Part shown: one piece after another, positions 42,201 through 52,963 of the stretch
Layout of the letters: the number at the start of each line of letters is the position of its first letter
Numbering within the stretch: position 1 is the first letter of the stretch
DNA from: Polaribacter sp. Q13
GTDB lineage: Bacteria; Bacteroidota; Bacteroidia; Flavobacteriales; Flavobacteriaceae
DNA: 64,000 nt
Assembly (NCBI RefSeq): GCF_016858305.2
Contig: NZ_CP074436.1
Location: 2,190,001 to 2,254,000, forward strand
Direction: 5' to 3'
Made by a program: the position numbers and the translations under genes
Notes under the pieces: model-generated
The model's database searches: none
What the model saw: only the letters and a program-made list of their open reading frames with translations
Told to the model about the DNA's origin: nothing

Positions 42201-45200
42201 TGAATTTCCAAACGGAGGAACAAATAGTTCTGGTACATTTATAGGAAAAACATTAAACACAAACACTTTAACAGGTTGGAATTATACACAGAACCTAGAC
42301 GGATGGGTTGGAGGACAATCTCCAAGTTGGTCTCCTAATACATATGCAAACGCTTATAATGGAAAGCAATACATAGACGTTCTTGGTAATAACGATAAAA
42401 GCGATGGAGGTGTAAGCAATATTCTTTCACAAACTTTTACTACAGTACCAGGAAATACATATACACTTTCTTTTTATTGGGGAGAAGATATTGGTCATGG
42501 AACAGGTCAAGATGTTACTTTAAATGTAAAAGTAAAAGATGCAGGTAGTTCTACTATTTATGATCAAACATTAAAAGCAAAAGCAGAAGGTACAATTAAC
42601 GGAATTGTTGGTCCAAAAAAATGGTATAGCTTTACTACTGTTTTTATAGCTACAACTACAGAAACTTCAATAGAGTTTCAAGCATCTCCTCCTGTACCTG
42701 GTTCTATAGGTATTGGTGCTTCACTAGATTTAGTAAGTGTTTTTGCAAATAATTGTGCAGATACAGATGGAGATGGTATTCCTAATTCTTTTGATTTAGA
42801 TTCAGACAATGATGGTATTCCAGATTTAGTAGAAGCTGGCGGAATTGACACAGACGGAAATGGAGTAATAGATAGTATTAATACAAATGGTACTCTTGTA
42901 AACGATAAAGATAAAGACGGTTTAGATGACCTTTACGATACAAATGTAACAGGTGGTACTAATGGAAATGCTATTACAAATCCAGATACAGATGGAGATG
43001 GCATACCAGACACATTAGATTTAGATGCAGATAATGATGGTATACCAGATGTTATAGAAGCAGGTGGTACAGATACAAATGGAGATGGTAAAGCAGATGG
43101 TTTTGTAGATACTGATAACGATGGTTTTAATGATAAAGTAGATGGTGATGTTGGACAAGACGGAACATCAGAAAATACAGCAAATGCTTTAATATTAACA
43201 GGTAGTGATACAGATCCTACAAATACTACACCAGACGGTAAACCAAACTCTTACATAAAAGGAGATTCAGATAAAGATAACATTCCTAATCACCTAGATT
43301 TAGATGCAGATAATGATGGCATACCAGATGTTATAGAAGCAGGTGGTACAGATGTTAATGGAGATGGTAAAGCAGATGGTTTTATAGATGTAGATAAAGA
43401 TGGTTTTAATGATAAAGTAGACGGAGATCCTACTAATACTTTAGTTTTTAACGACGATACTTTAGTAACAAATGCAAATCCTTTAATTATAACTGGGGCT
43501 GATAATGATAATGACGGAAAACCAAATAGTTATCCTAATGGAGATTCAGATGGAGACCAAATATTAGATTTACTAGATTTAGATGCAGATAATGATGGTA
43601 TACCAGATGTTATAGAAGCAGGTGGTACAGATTCTAATGGAGATGGTAGAGCAGATAACTTTAAAGATACAGATAAAGACGGTTTTAACGATGTTATAGA
43701 TGGAGACCCTACAAACTCATTAATTAACGGAATAGACACATTAGTTTCTGGTGCAAATCCATTGCTTACTACTGGTGTAGACAGCAACAATGACGGTAAA
43801 CCAGACACTATAACAACAGGAGATACTGACGGAGATGGAATAAGAGATTATTTAGACTTAGATTCAGACAACGATGGTATCACAGACGTTATAGAAGCAG
43901 GTGGTACAGACATCAATAGAGACGGAAAAGCAGATATTGACGCCAATGGCGATAATGTAGCAGATACTTTCTTAGATGTAGATAATGATGGTTTTTTAGA
44001 TGCAGTAGACGCAGATCCTACAAATGCATTGCCTTTAACAACTAATAAAGATGCTGATGGTACAAATACAGCAAATGCTTTAATAATTACAGGCTTAGAT
44101 AAAGACCCTACAAACCCAACTAGTCCAGATGGTAGACCAACTTCTTACCTTAGAGGTGATGCAGATAACGATGGTAAACCAACCTTTTTAGACATCGATG
44201 CAGATAACGATGGTATTCCAGATAATATAGAAGGACAAAGTACTGCTGGATATACTCCTCCAACAGGAACTACTATTGCAGATACAAACAACAATGGTAT
44301 AGATGATGTTTACGAAACTATCGGAGGATATGATGGCTTAGGTATCGTTCCAGAAAATACTGATGGTGCAGATACCCCAGATTATTTAGACAACGATTCT
44401 GACAATGATGGTGTTTTAGATATTGCAGAAAATGGTAATACAACACACAATGTAATTTCAGGAGCTGATACTGACGGTGATGGATTGTTTGATATTTTTG
44501 ATGATAATGACGACTCTAGTACAAACGGAGCAACTGTTAACGACGGAGCAAATGGTAATAATACAGTTACTACGCTAACTACTTTAGAAAACTCTTTTAA
44601 AGATGAAGATAATGACTTTGACCCAGCAAATCCTGCTACCGGTAATCTTGATTATAGAGATATAAAAGACAACGATAACGATGGTATTGCAGATGCTGTA
44701 GATTTAGATGATGATAATGATGGTATTCCAGATTTAGTAGAAAATGGAGGAAACAATCCTGATGGTGATGCCGACGGTGATGGTATTCCTAATTACAAAG
44801 ACACAGAAAATACCAAAGGTACTACTGGAGACGGAAGCACAACAGATTATACAGATACGGATAATAATGGTATTCCAGATGTATACGATACAGACGGAGA
44901 TGGTGTTCCAAATCATTTCGATTTAGATGCAGATAACGATGGTATAACAGATATTATTGAAGCTGGTGGTGTAGATACTAATAATGATGGTTTAGTAGAT
45001 AATATCAATACAGACGGTACACTAATAAACGATGTTGATAAAGATGGTTTAGATGACCTTTATGATGCGGACGTTACAGGTGGAACTAACGGAACTGCTA
45101 TTACAAACCCAGATACAGATGGTGATGGTATTGCAGATGCATTAGACCTAGACTCAGACAATGACGGTATTTCGGATATTGTAGAAGCTGGTGGAATTGA

Positions 45201-48200
45201 CACAGATGGAAATGGAAAAATAGACGATATTAATGCAGACGGTACACTTGTAAATGATTTAGACAGAGATGGTTTAGACGATTTTTATGATGTAAATAGT
45301 GGTACAAATACCAATACAATTACAAACCCAGATACTGACGGTGATGGTATTTCTGATGCAAAAGACTTAGATGCAGACAACGATGGTATTCCAGACGTTA
45401 TAGAAGCTGGTGGTACAGATGTTAATGGAGATGGTATTGCAGATAATTTTATTGACACAGACAATGACGGTTTTAATGATAATGTAGATGGAGACGTTGG
45501 TCAAGATGGTACCTCTGCAAATACAGCAAATGCTTTAGTAGTTACTGCTAATGATGGTAACAATGATGGTAAACCAGACTCATACACTAGTGGAGACACA
45601 GATAATGATGGTATTCCAAATCACTTAGATTTAGATGCAGACAATGATGGTATTGCAGATATAGTAGAAGCTGGTGGTGTAGATACAGACGGAAACGGAA
45701 AAGTAGACAACATAAACAAAGATGGTACACTTAAAAACGATACCGACAATGATGGTCTAGATGATACTGTAGATGGTGATATTGGAAACAACTTAACAAG
45801 TGGTACAGACACTATTGTTGTTAATACAAATCCACTAATAACTACAGGATCAGATAACAATAAAGATGGTAAACCAGACTCGTACCCTAATGGCGATAAA
45901 GATGAAGACGGAATATTAGATCTTTTAGATTTAGATGCAGACAACGATGGTATTCCAGATGTTATAGAAGCAGGTGGTACAGATACTAACGGAGATGGTA
46001 TTGCAGATGGTTTTATAGATACAGACAACGATGGTTTTAACGACAAAGTAGATGGAGATGTTGGTCAAGATGGTGTTTCAGAAAACACAGCAAATGTGCT
46101 AATTGTTACTGGTAGTGACACAGATAACAATGGTAAACCAAACTCTTACAAAACTGGTGATACAGACGGAGACGGAATACTTAATCATTTAGACCTAGAC
46201 TCAGACAACGATGGTATCGTAGATATTATTGAAGCCGGAGGAACCGATGCTAATAGAGACGGAAAAGTAGATAATATTGATGCTACAGGTAAATTAACAA
46301 CAGACACAGATAATGATGGTTTTGATGATGTTGTAGATGGTTCTTTAAGCTCAAGTACTCCTTTAATTATTACAGGAGGGGATACAGACAACAATGGTAA
46401 ACCAAATTCATATACTAAAGGAGATACAGACACAGACAATATCCCTAACTTCTTAGATATTGATGCAGACAATGATGGTATTCCAGATAATGTAGAAGGA
46501 CAAACAACTGCAGGCTATAAAGCACCTACAGGTATTGGTAGCGGAGTTTCTGGTATAACTGACACTAACAAAAATGGTGTAGATGATACCTATGAAACTA
46601 TAGGAGGACATGATGGTTTTGGTGTTATTCCAGAAAATACAGATGGTACAGATAATCCTGATTATTTAGATGATGATTCTGACAATGATGGTGTTTTAGA
46701 TATTGTAGAAAACGGAGATACTGATAATGTTGCTTCAGGTAATGACCTAGACAAAGACGGTTTAGACGATGCCTTTGATGATAATGATGATTCGGCTATT
46801 GCAGGATCTACAGTAAATGACGGTTTAGGTAATGAGGATAAAGTAACCAATACGGGTACTTTAGACACTTCTTTACAAGATGCCTTTGGAGATGCAGATC
46901 TAGACATTAATACGGGAGGAGATTTAGATTATAGAGATAAACCAGACGCAGCAAACGTTATGATTACGCAAGTGTATCAATTTGGTGCAGAAAGATGGAT
47001 AGAAATAACCAATATTGGTACAACTGATATTCCTGCAAACACTATTAAAATTCAATTGTACAAAGATAAAACTGGTGATCAAACAGGTGTAACTCCAGAT
47101 GCTTCTTATATTGTTGGTACAGTACTAAAAGCTGGTAAATCTGTATTATTCAAAAAGAGTACAAATAGTATTATTTCTACGAGTGAGATAGCAGCCGATG
47201 CAACAGTAATCATTAATAACGATTTAACGAAATTATATGGTGCTAATGATATTATTACACTTTCATCTGCCTCTGGTATTTATTCTTGGGCCAATAGATA
47301 TGATGTGATTTCCAATATTACTAATAAAACATCAGTGGTAAGAATAGATGAAACACTAACAACTAACACTACATACACACCAAGTGAATGGGTGGTATTT
47401 ATTGATGATGCAATTACTCCTTATCAACCGGTAGGTACTGAAAAAGAAGACATAACAGCTATTGTAAGACATCCTCAAGATCCTTTAATCTCAGAAATAA
47501 AAGAATCTAGTACAGATGCGAATACGTTATTAGGTTTACATAGAATTAAGAAAACCACAACAAAATCTGATGGTACTTGGGACAACGGTTTTCCAGACAG
47601 ATCTCGTTACGTAGTAGTTGATGAAGATTTTGAACATACAGGAAGTAGATTAAGCGCTAGAAAACTAGAAGTAGCCACAGCTAAAAAACTAGCAGTAACA
47701 AATCAGTTATTAGTAGTTACCAATGATATTACTTTAGAAGGAAATATTCGTTTAGTAGGTACTTCTCAACTAGTACAAACGCACACAAAAACAACTCAAA
47801 TATCTGGTGTTGGAAAACTATTAGTAGAGCAGAACTCAGAGATAGATAGTAAATATCGATATGGTTACATGAGTTCTCCTGTAAACCATACAGGTTTCAC
47901 TTATACCATAAAAGATGTTTTAAAAGATGGTACTACTCCATTAGATGCCACTTCTCCATTAGGAAAAACAGTAGCTAAAAACATTAAATTTGTTGCTGGG
48001 TATGATGGTGCTAAAACAGATCCTATTTCACTTGCAGATTACTGGATATACACCTATTCTCCTGCCTCTGACGGTAGATCTAATTGGACACATAAATATG
48101 AAGATAAAGCAATAAATCGTGGAGATGGCTTTATTTTTAAAGGGCCAGGTGCAGTGCAAAATTACACATTTATAGGTACACCTAATGATGGGGAATTTAA

Positions 48201-49371
48201 TACTGTAGCCGAAATTGGTGCTAATGACGATTATTTAATTGGAAACCCTTTCCCTTCTGCTATGAATGCCAGAAAGTTTATGGAAGACAATGTTAGTTCT
48301 ATTAATCAAACACTATATTTCTGGGAACATCACAAAAGTGCTATCGGTGAAGGAAAAGGAATCGATGGACACATATTTGGTGGATACATTGGTGGATATG
48401 CAACACTTAACTTAGCAACAGGAACAGCTGCAGATAGTTCTATCCCTAGTAATAAAGATAACGGAACTTCTGGTTTAGGTACTGCTAAATATAATGAACC
48501 TAAACCATATATTGCTATGGCACAAGGTTTCTTTGTAGAAGGAAACGGAACTGGTGGAGTTATAAAATTTGATAATAGTCAAAGAGCTTATGTAACCGAA
48601 GAAGGAGGTATAAATGCAGAATCTGTATTCTTTAAAACAAATGCAAAAAGCAGTAAAACTGAAACTAAAAGCAATTTATTACCTATTATCAAATTAGGTT
48701 TCGAATATAAAAATGCTGAAGACTTATTCTTACACCATCAAATAGCAATTTCTTTTGATAAAGTAAATTCTTTTGATTTTGATAACGGATATGATTCTAA
48801 AGTATATGAAACTGGTAAAACAGACCTTTACTGGAAATTCCCTTCAGATGATAACAATTATGTAATTGCAGGTGTACAAGAAATCTCTAATGAATTAGAA
48901 GTGCCTTTAGAACTTACAATGGACTATACAGGTCAAGTAAATCTAATGGTAGATCAAATTCAGAATGTTTCTAGAGACATTTACATTACAGATAAACTTA
49001 CAGGAACTTCTTATAACGTTAAAGATAAGAAAGCTACTTTAACTTTAGCTAAAGGTGTGTATACAGATCGTTTTGTACTTGCCTTTAAAGAAGCTACAGT
49101 ACTTGGTTTAAATGAAGATATTTTATCTGCACAAACAAGTATTTATGCAGACAATGATAATAACAATATTATCATCTCTAAAAATCAAGAAGTAAACATT
49201 CAAAAAGTAGAGTTATTCGATATCCTTGGTAAAAAAGTAAGTACTTGGAATATTAATGAACAAAAACCTACATACCAATTAGACATTAAAAAACAAATAA
49301 TAACGGGTGTCTATATTGTAAAAATGAATACCAATAAAGGTACCATAAGTAAAAAAGTTATTATTGAATAG
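39223..49371 (+). CDS. Giant secreted surface protein 3: Asp-rich thrombospondin type-3 repeats, T9SS sorting domain
   Basis: A 3382-residue exported protein. The signal peptide spans 1-27 (ending NTQAQ). A beta-rich N-terminal domain at about 28-300 is followed by one Ig/cadherin-like domain at about 304-380. Long arrays of calcium-binding type-3 repeats (DxDxDGxxD and DLDxDNDGIPD patterns) cover about 380-975 and 1180-2575. A jelly-roll or carbohydrate-binding-like module interrupts them at about 975-1180 ([12 protein letters not shown] ... [10 protein letters not shown]). The last 805 residues are the platform shared with the other two large genes, ending [15 protein letters not shown] and the T9SS signal. 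The very acidic stalk should be rigid only with bound calcium, as expected for a marine surface protein. Its terminator duplicates that of surface gene 2. Confidence 0.9.
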   Translation: MRNKYLFIKGLITCSFLLFFITNTQAQTNATSIKTGASFKWTVDQPTRKHPAIIESIIINGEEYDLFVAPSGYQLTELGPDGHSKNAINLNGAKQIKNSGPTPASTVNGYGSAAWNTAALAAFQDKNLNHYFTAKPNGADICDNFTLEEDINTKTQRQSLLYSPAIPSNQGAIVAITERNANNCYHIEVFGTTNTNNTEHSLGETFVKPYGSAKFGPGGTGVSGAVTKPSDGSDYWLSDRVVDTGGTLGIALFYLNEIAPTGSKITRVQLTAASSDHGDGKFFIVQSYATNSQTKIIWNQPFINGNVTDNNQVPVGSTYSNVGSGPSNGVLEFNADGTYTYTPNDNFTGIDTFEYQVCLPAPNTSLCDTATVTIIVKQGDSDYDGVTDDIDLDDDNDGIPDILESGGNNPDGDEDGDGIPNYKDTTDNGNTGDSSATNYTDADGNGIPDVYDTDGDGIANHLDLDGDNDGIADIVEAGGVDTNGDGVIDNPTDGDPTSMVDADNDGLADIYDNNVTGGTNGTPIANPDSDGDGISDAQDLDSDNDGIPDVVEAGGIDANGDGRIDGRIDDTTDNDNDGFADSVDGDVNGTTDDTKALIITGEDGNNDGVPDSYPNGDTDGDGLLDSKDLDADNDGIPDLIEAGGVDTNGDGRVDEDTDTDNDGLADIYDTNASDGPGTNGTNGNALVKTDATGTMVGGNNNTIDTDGDGIPNHLDLDSDNDGIVDIIEAGGTDANRDGKVDNIDATGKLTTDTDNDGFDDVVDGNVNGTDNSSNALITTGTDTNTDGIADTYTKGNADTDNLPNFLDIDADNDGIPDNIEAQTTADYIAPSGVGTAMADANNNGIDDKYEVGTVGITPTNTDNTDSPDYLDSDSDNDGIADIAENGNESNSLSGIDTDGDGLDDNFEGSNKNDPYDVNDEIDTPNASNLGDEDSDLDSGGDVDYRDFKDNDGDGVSDFFDLDDDNDGILDTDEGCGNLIINGDFELQDFSSTSEFPNGGTNSSGTFIGKTLNTNTLTGWNYTQNLDGWVGGQSPSWSPNTYANAYNGKQYIDVLGNNDKSDGGVSNILSQTFTTVPGNTYTLSFYWGEDIGHGTGQDVTLNVKVKDAGSSTIYDQTLKAKAEGTINGIVGPKKWYSFTTVFIATTTETSIEFQASPPVPGSIGIGASLDLVSVFANNCADTDGDGIPNSFDLDSDNDGIPDLVEAGGIDTDGNGVIDSINTNGTLVNDKDKDGLDDLYDTNVTGGTNGNAITNPDTDGDGIPDTLDLDADNDGIPDVIEAGGTDTNGDGKADGFVDTDNDGFNDKVDGDVGQDGTSENTANALILTGSDTDPTNTTPDGKPNSYIKGDSDKDNIPNHLDLDADNDGIPDVIEAGGTDVNGDGKADGFIDVDKDGFNDKVDGDPTNTLVFNDDTLVTNANPLIITGADNDNDGKPNSYPNGDSDGDQILDLLDLDADNDGIPDVIEAGGTDSNGDGRADNFKDTDKDGFNDVIDGDPTNSLINGIDTLVSGANPLLTTGVDSNNDGKPDTITTGDTDGDGIRDYLDLDSDNDGITDVIEAGGTDINRDGKADIDANGDNVADTFLDVDNDGFLDAVDADPTNALPLTTNKDADGTNTANALIITGLDKDPTNPTSPDGRPTSYLRGDADNDGKPTFLDIDADNDGIPDNIEGQSTAGYTPPTGTTIADTNNNGIDDVYETIGGYDGLGIVPENTDGADTPDYLDNDSDNDGVLDIAENGNTTHNVISGADTDGDGLFDIFDDNDDSSTNGATVNDGANGNNTVTTLTTLENSFKDEDNDFDPANPATGNLDYRDIKDNDNDGIADAVDLDDDNDGIPDLVENGGNNPDGDADGDGIPNYKDTENTKGTTGDGSTTDYTDTDNNGIPDVYDTDGDGVPNHFDLDADNDGITDIIEAGGVDTNNDGLVDNINTDGTLINDVDKDGLDDLYDADVTGGTNGTAITNPDTDGDGIADALDLDSDNDGISDIVEAGGIDTDGNGKIDDINADGTLVNDLDRDGLDDFYDVNSGTNTNTITNPDTDGDGISDAKDLDADNDGIPDVIEAGGTDVNGDGIADNFIDTDNDGFNDNVDGDVGQDGTSANTANALVVTANDGNNDGKPDSYTSGDTDNDGIPNHLDLDADNDGIADIVEAGGVDTDGNGKVDNINKDGTLKNDTDNDGLDDTVDGDIGNNLTSGTDTIVVNTNPLITTGSDNNKDGKPDSYPNGDKDEDGILDLLDLDADNDGIPDVIEAGGTDTNGDGIADGFIDTDNDGFNDKVDGDVGQDGVSENTANVLIVTGSDTDNNGKPNSYKTGDTDGDGILNHLDLDSDNDGIVDIIEAGGTDANRDGKVDNIDATGKLTTDTDNDGFDDVVDGSLSSSTPLIITGGDTDNNGKPNSYTKGDTDTDNIPNFLDIDADNDGIPDNVEGQTTAGYKAPTGIGSGVSGITDTNKNGVDDTYETIGGHDGFGVIPENTDGTDNPDYLDDDSDNDGVLDIVENGDTDNVASGNDLDKDGLDDAFDDNDDSAIAGSTVNDGLGNEDKVTNTGTLDTSLQDAFGDADLDINTGGDLDYRDKPDAANVMITQVYQFGAERWIEITNIGTTDIPANTIKIQLYKDKTGDQTGVTPDASYIVGTVLKAGKSVLFKKSTNSIISTSEIAADATVIINNDLTKLYGANDIITLSSASGIYSWANRYDVISNITNKTSVVRIDETLTTNTTYTPSEWVVFIDDAITPYQPVGTEKEDITAIVRHPQDPLISEIKESSTDANTLLGLHRIKKTTTKSDGTWDNGFPDRSRYVVVDEDFEHTGSRLSARKLEVATAKKLAVTNQLLVVTNDITLEGNIRLVGTSQLVQTHTKTTQISGVGKLLVEQNSEIDSKYRYGYMSSPVNHTGFTYTIKDVLKDGTTPLDATSPLGKTVAKNIKFVAGYDGAKTDPISLADYWIYTYSPASDGRSNWTHKYEDKAINRGDGFIFKGPGAVQNYTFIGTPNDGEFNTVAEIGANDDYLIGNPFPSAMNARKFMEDNVSSINQTLYFWEHHKSAIGEGKGIDGHIFGGYIGGYATLNLATGTAADSSIPSNKDNGTSGLGTAKYNEPKPYIAMAQGFFVEGNGTGGVIKFDNSQRAYVTEEGGINAESVFFKTNAKSSKTETKSNLLPIIKLGFEYKNAEDLFLHHQIAISFDKVNSFDFDNGYDSKVYETGKTDLYWKFPSDDNNYVIAGVQEISNELEVPLELTMDYTGQVNLMVDQIQNVSRDIYITDKLTGTSYNVKDKKATLTLAKGVYTDRFVLAFKEATVLGLNEDILSAQTSIYADNDNNNIIISKNQEVNIQKVELFDILGKKVSTWNINEQKPTYQLDIKKQIITGVYIVKMNTNKGTISKKVIIE
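41371..41514 (+). repeat. Internal duplicate segment in surface gene 3 (copy 1 of 2)
   Basis: About 144 bases are repeated at 46198-46341 with only one mismatch seen, almost 5 kb away. The unrelated type-3 repeats between are much more diverged, so this is a recent internal copy event. Confidence 0.85.
46198..46341 (+). repeat. Internal duplicate segment in surface gene 3 (copy 2 of 2)
   Basis: Partner of 41371-41514. It encodes the same [20 protein letters not shown] stretch and the residues after it. Confidence 0.85.
48271..49014 (+). repeat. Near-identical tract shared with surface gene 2 (copy B)
   Basis: Partner of 37472-38215. Differences are scattered single bases, while the flanking platform sequence has many substitutions. 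Confidence 0.85.
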
Positions 49372-49416
49372 TGCTTTAAAGAAGTACTAAAAATAGCAGA
49401 ACAATTATTAAATTTA

Positions 49417-49446
49417 AACCAGCGAATTCATTTTCGCTGGTTTTTT
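49417..49446 (+). terminator. Terminator of surface gene 3
   Basis: The same AACCAGCGAA / TTCGCTGGTT hairpin as after surface gene 2, again followed by T-rich sequence. The preceding 40 bases are also nearly identical between the two sites. Confidence 0.9.
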
Positions 49447-49598
49447 ATTATCATAAATTAAAAATAAATTATTGAAAATTGTCATCCTGAACTTGTTTAA
49501 AAACCTTAACCTTATGAAGTTAAACCTTCATAAGCATCTAAAATAAATTCGGAAAGACATGAAACTCCTTTATTAGAAAACCACTTTAATTCTATAAA

Positions 49599-49645
49599 TT
49601 AAAAAAGGCTAAGAATTACACAATGTAATTCTTAGCCTTTTTTTT
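49599..49645 (-). terminator. Strong terminator downstream of tRNA-Arg
   Basis: A long stem of about 20 bp (AAAAAAGGCTAAGAATTACA pairing with the complementary arm) around CAA, directly after the tRNA 3' end on the minus strand. The arms supply T-runs in both directions, so it may also insulate the surface locus. Confidence 0.85.
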
Positions 49646-49646
49646 G

Positions 49647-49720
49647 TGACCGCGAAGGGATTCGAACCCCCAACCCTCAGAGCCGAAATCTGATATTCTA
49701 TCCAGTTGAACTACGCAGCC
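49647..49720 (-). tRNA. tRNA-Arg (anticodon TCG)
   Basis: The minus strand folds as a 74-nt cloverleaf. The acceptor stem GGCTGCG / CGCGGTC has two G-T pairs and a discriminator A. The D-arm contains GTTCAACTGGATAGAAT. The anticodon arm TCAGA-TTTCGGC-TCTGA gives anticodon TCG (CGA codons, arginine), and the T-arm is GGGGGTTCGAATCCC. CCA is not encoded. The anticodon was read from loop positions 34-36. Confidence 0.93.
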
Positions 49721-49756
49721 ATTTTGTTTTCTATAAAGGAAAACAAAAAATATTTT

Positions 49757-50206
49757 TTACATTAAATTCTTTTTCACCAAAGTAGAAATAACTTTACCAT
49801 CTGCTTGTCCTGCTAATTCTTTAGAAACAACTCCCATAACTTTTCCCATATCTTTCATACCAGCAGCTCCTAATTTTTTAATAGCTGCAACCACCACTTC
49901 TTCTACCTTTTCTTCGGATAAAGCTTCTGGTAAAAACTGTTCTAAAACAGCAAGTTCTTCCAATTCAGGATCTGCCAAATCTTGTCTTCCTTGTTCTATA
50001 AAAATAGCAGCACTGTCTTTTCTTTGTTTAACTTGCTTCTGAATAATTTTAATTTCTTGCTCTTCTGTAATTTCTGCTTGAACACCTGTTTCTGTTTTCG
50101 CTAATAAAAAGGCAGATTTTACTGCTCTTAAAGCCTGTAAAGCAACAGTATCTTTTGCTTTCATTGCTTCTTTCATTTTATCCATTACTTGTTTTTGCAA
50201 ACTCAT
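49757..50206 (-). CDS. GatB/YqeY domain protein
   Basis: A cytosolic helical protein of 149 residues covering the whole YqeY family length. It starts LQKQVMDKMKEAMKAKD and includes ALQALRAVKSAFL near residue 24, KQVKQRKDSA near 75, LEQFLPEALSEEKV near 108 and GMKDMGKVMGVV near 132. The domain is related to the tRNA-binding tail of GatB amidotransferase; the role of the stand-alone form is uncertain but probably tRNA-linked. It lies 20 bases after the protease gene and 37 bases before the tRNA-Arg gene on the same strand, so the three may share a transcript. Confidence 0.9.
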   Translation of the reverse strand: MSLQKQVMDKMKEAMKAKDTVALQALRAVKSAFLLAKTETGVQAEITEEQEIKIIQKQVKQRKDSAAIFIEQGRQDLADPELEELAVLEQFLPEALSEEKVEEVVVAAIKKLGAAGMKDMGKVMGVVSKELAGQADGKVISTLVKKNLM

Positions 50207-50226
50207 TGTATTTTATTTTTAATTAA

Positions 50227-50676
50227 TTATTTTTTCGTTTTTTTTAAGTATAAAACTTTCTGATGATAATCTATAAATGCTTTTCCTTTTTGTAACACAT
50301 CTGCGCCAATAATACCGTGTACTTCTTTAGCCTTGTGCTGTGTTAAAGCCGTATTTACATGAGATAAATCAAACAATACCAAATGGCATTTCTTAGTTTT
50401 CCAATCTCCTATTTTTAGAGAATTGTTATCTGATTGCAAAGTTTCCATATCCGTTGCTCCTGCCCCAGCCGCTTTGGTTTCACTTTCTTCAGCTTCCAAA
50501 TTAAAATGAGTGATCATGTCTAATCCTACACAAGAGTTAGAAGCGCCTGTATCTAAAATAAAACGTCCTTTTACACCATTAATAATTGCTTTCAACTCTA
50601 AATGATTGGTGGCAATTCTCTTTAATTTTATTTTAACGAATTTCTTCTTCTTTAAAATTTTCTCAATACTACTCAT
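50227..50676 (-). CDS. Retropepsin-like (clan AA) aspartic protease
   Basis: A single-domain aspartyl protease-like protein of 149 residues. The catalytic motif FILDTGASNSCV has D42; a second hydrophobic-GIIGADVL block near residue 120 is the ILG-type motif closing the active site. As in retroviral proteases, two copies would have to dimerise. There is no signal peptide; the N-terminus is very basic (KKKKFVKIKLKR). Substrate unknown. A TATTTTTG box lies 20 bases before the start and the YqeY gene follows closely. Confidence 0.85.
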   Translation of the reverse strand: MSSIEKILKKKKFVKIKLKRIATNHLELKAIINGVKGRFILDTGASNSCVGLDMITHFNLEAEESETKAAGAGATDMETLQSDNNSLKIGDWKTKKCHLVLFDLSHVNTALTQHKAKEVHGIIGADVLQKGKAFIDYHQKVLYLKKTKK

Positions 50677-50696
50677 TTATTATTCTTTGAAGATAT

Positions 50697-50704
50697 CAAA
50701 AATA
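50697..50704 (-). promoter_or_regulatory. Candidate -7 box (TATTTTTG) for the protease/YqeY unit
   Basis: A minus-strand TAnnTTTG match 20 bases before the ATG at 50676. No strong -33 element is evident. Confidence 0.45.
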
Positions 50705-50727
50705 CGATTTATAAATTTTAAGAAGTA

Positions 50728-51516
50728 CTATCGTTCTAAAATTTCTTTCAGATTCTCTTTATATATTGTAAACTCCCTAAGGTTATGATGCGTTCCTCCA
50801 TCAATTTCAATATATTTATTTTGAGTTGATGCGTTGAGTTCCAATAACCTTCTAGATTGTATATAGGATGTGGTACTGTCTTTATTTCCATGAAAAATGG
50901 TAATAGGACAAGTTACTTTAGAAATGTCCTTATCAGACCTAAATTGATACTTTAATAAAAAAGTTGGAGCAAATATAGATTTATATTGAGCCGCCTTTTT
51001 AAAATTATAAAATGGAGCTTCTAAAATTAATTCCTTAGGCTTATTTAAAGAAGCTATTTTTGTTGCAAAAGTACCACCTATAGAAAAGCCATAAATTACA
51101 ATTTCATCCTCTTTAAAGAGCTCTTTTAGGTGCGTGTAAACAGACAAACCATCATTGTACATAGCGGTTTCATTATATCTACCTATACTCTTTCCATAAT
51201 TCCGATAATCATACACCAAAACTTCATAATTGTAATCTAAAAAGTAAGCAACTCTATCACCCCACTTTGTTAAATTCCCTTTGTTACCATGGCAAAACAA
51301 AACAACTCCTTTTGGGTTTGGTAATTGAAAGTGTAGTGCATTAATTTGAGTGTCCTTATCCGTTTTTATAAAGATTTCTTTAAACTTGTTAGTAAATTTA
51401 AATGGATAGTTTTGATCTAGTTGATCTCCATTTAAAAAAATAAATTTTTCTTGAAAGCTAAAAATGACAATAGCAACGAATACAAAAAGGCATCCTAAGA
51501 TTAATAATACATACAT
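50728..51516 (-). CDS. Membrane-anchored alpha/beta hydrolase
   Basis: A 262-residue hydrolase. An N-terminal membrane segment (about residues 2-22) is followed by the alpha/beta fold. VVLFCHGNKGN near 75 is the oxyanion strand, the nucleophile is S145 in YGFSIGG, ITIFHGNKDS near 207 supplies the acid, and GGTHHNL near 240 the histidine. This resembles the BEM46/YqkD-type serine hydrolases. The active site probably faces the periplasm or the cytosolic membrane face, depending on topology. Substrate unknown. It is monocistronic, with its own -7 box. Confidence 0.87.
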   Translation of the reverse strand: MYVLLILGCLFVFVAIVIFSFQEKFIFLNGDQLDQNYPFKFTNKFKEIFIKTDKDTQINALHFQLPNPKGVVLFCHGNKGNLTKWGDRVAYFLDYNYEVLVYDYRNYGKSIGRYNETAMYNDGLSVYTHLKELFKEDEIVIYGFSIGGTFATKIASLNKPKELILEAPFYNFKKAAQYKSIFAPTFLLKYQFRSDKDISKVTCPITIFHGNKDSTTSYIQSRRLLELNASTQNKYIEIDGGTHHNLREFTIYKENLKEILER

Positions 51517-51535
51517 TTTGTTTAGAAACTTTACA

Positions 51536-51543
51536 CAAAACTA
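51536..51543 (-). promoter_or_regulatory. Candidate -7 box (TAGTTTTG) for the hydrolase gene
   Basis: A minus-strand TAnnTTTG match 19 bases before the ATG at 51516. Confidence 0.45.
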
Positions 51544-51560
51544 CTTCTTTTAAGGGAATA

Positions 51561-51590
51561 AAAAAACCGATTCATTTCTGAATCGGTTTT
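51561..51590 (-). terminator. Terminator of the nqr operon
   Basis: The 12-bp perfect stem AAAACCGATTCA / TGAATCGGTTTT lies 59 bases after the nqrF stop, with a T-run on the minus strand. Confidence 0.88.
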
Positions 51591-51648
51591 AATAATACTA
51601 TTTATATTGATGAAAGATACTGAAACAAGTTCAGTATAACATTACTGT

Positions 51649-52959
51649 CTATCCTCCAAAGTCATCAAAACGAATATTTTCATCAGCAAGACCAAAGTCT
51701 TCACCCATTTTTTGAACTGCGTTGTTCATTAAAGGTGGGCCACAGAAATATAATTCTAAATCTTCTGGTGAATCATGGTGATTTAAGTAGTTTTCAATTA
51801 CACAGTTGTGAATAAAACCTACAAAACCATCTCCAGCTTCATCATTAATGTCTTTTTTCTTTGTCCAATTATCTGCTTCTGTTGGATCAGATAAAGCAAT
51901 ATAAAACTTAAAGTTTGGAAAATCTTTTTCTAAAGCTCTAAAGTGTTCGATATAGAATAATTCTGCTTTAGAACGACCACCATACCAATATGTTACTTTT
52001 CTTCCAGTTTTTAAAGTTCTGAATAAGTGATATAAGTGAGAACGCATAGGTGCCATACCTGCTCCACCACCTACATATAACATTTCTGCATCAGATTCAT
52101 TAATAAAGAATTCTCCATAAGGTCCAGAAATAACACATTTATCTCCTTTTTTAAGGTTAAAAATATATGATGACGCAATACCAGGATTTACATCCATCCA
52201 TCCACCTTTCACTCTATCAAAAGGAGGTGTTGCAATACGTACATTTAACATAATTTCTCTTCCCTCTGCAGGATAAGAAGCCATAGAATATGCTCTTTCT
52301 ACAGTTTCAGTATTTTTCATTACCAATGGTCTTAAGTTAAACTTATCCCATTCTGCTTCAAACTTATCTGGTGTATCGTGCTCTTCTGGATGTGCTGTAA
52401 TATCCATATCAGCATACTTTACTTCACAAGCTGGAATTTCAATTTGAATATACCCACCTGCTTTGTATCCCATATCTTCTGGAATTTCAACTACAAACTC
52501 CTTAATAAATGTAGCTACGTTGTAATTTCGAACAACAACGGCATCGAATTTCTTAATTCCAAAGATTTCTTCTGGAATAGAAATATCCATATCTTGTTTT
52601 ACTTTTACTTGACAAGCTAAACGAATTCCTTCTTTTAATTCTTTACGAGTAAAGTTAGGTATTTCTGTTGGCAAAGCTTCACCTCCACCAGAATTTACGT
52701 GACACTCACATTGAATACAAGTTCCACCACCACCACAAGCAGATGGTAAAAATATTTTCTCGTTACCTAATGTTGTTAAAAGTGAATTACCTGAACCAAC
52801 TTCTATTTTACGTTCACCATTAATAGTAATTGTTACCGGACCAGATGGCGATAATTTTTGCTTTACAAATAATAATAATGCCACTAATAACAGTGTTATT
52901 ATTAAAAAAGCTGTTACTGTCGCAATAATGGTTCCTGTTGTACCTGCTGCTAATATCAT
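51649..52959 (-). CDS. nqrF: Na+-translocating NADH:quinone reductase subunit F
   Basis: The NADH-entry subunit, 436 residues. One membrane helix (about 8-32) anchors a ferredoxin-like domain with 2Fe-2S ligands C75, C81, C84 and C116. A ferredoxin reductase module follows, with FAD-binding RAYSMASYP near 230 and NADH-binding motifs including GGGAGMAPMRSHL, and a C-terminal PLMNNAVQ segment. It oxidises NADH and passes electrons to the cluster and on to NqrC and NqrB. It is the last gene of the operon, 4 bases after nqrE. Confidence 0.96.
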   Translation of the reverse strand: MILAAGTTGTIIATVTAFLIITLLLVALLLFVKQKLSPSGPVTITINGERKIEVGSGNSLLTTLGNEKIFLPSACGGGGTCIQCECHVNSGGGEALPTEIPNFTRKELKEGIRLACQVKVKQDMDISIPEEIFGIKKFDAVVVRNYNVATFIKEFVVEIPEDMGYKAGGYIQIEIPACEVKYADMDITAHPEEHDTPDKFEAEWDKFNLRPLVMKNTETVERAYSMASYPAEGREIMLNVRIATPPFDRVKGGWMDVNPGIASSYIFNLKKGDKCVISGPYGEFFINESDAEMLYVGGGAGMAPMRSHLYHLFRTLKTGRKVTYWYGGRSKAELFYIEHFRALEKDFPNFKFYIALSDPTEADNWTKKKDINDEAGDGFVGFIHNCVIENYLNHHDSPEDLELYFCGPPLMNNAVQKMGEDFGLADENIRFDDFGG

Positions 52960-52963
52960 CTTA

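Noticed and set aside
40752..46907. Serine/proline-rich minus-strand open frames opposite surface gene 3
   Set aside because: Low-complexity antisense of the Asp-rich DxDxDG codons; no independent start signals.
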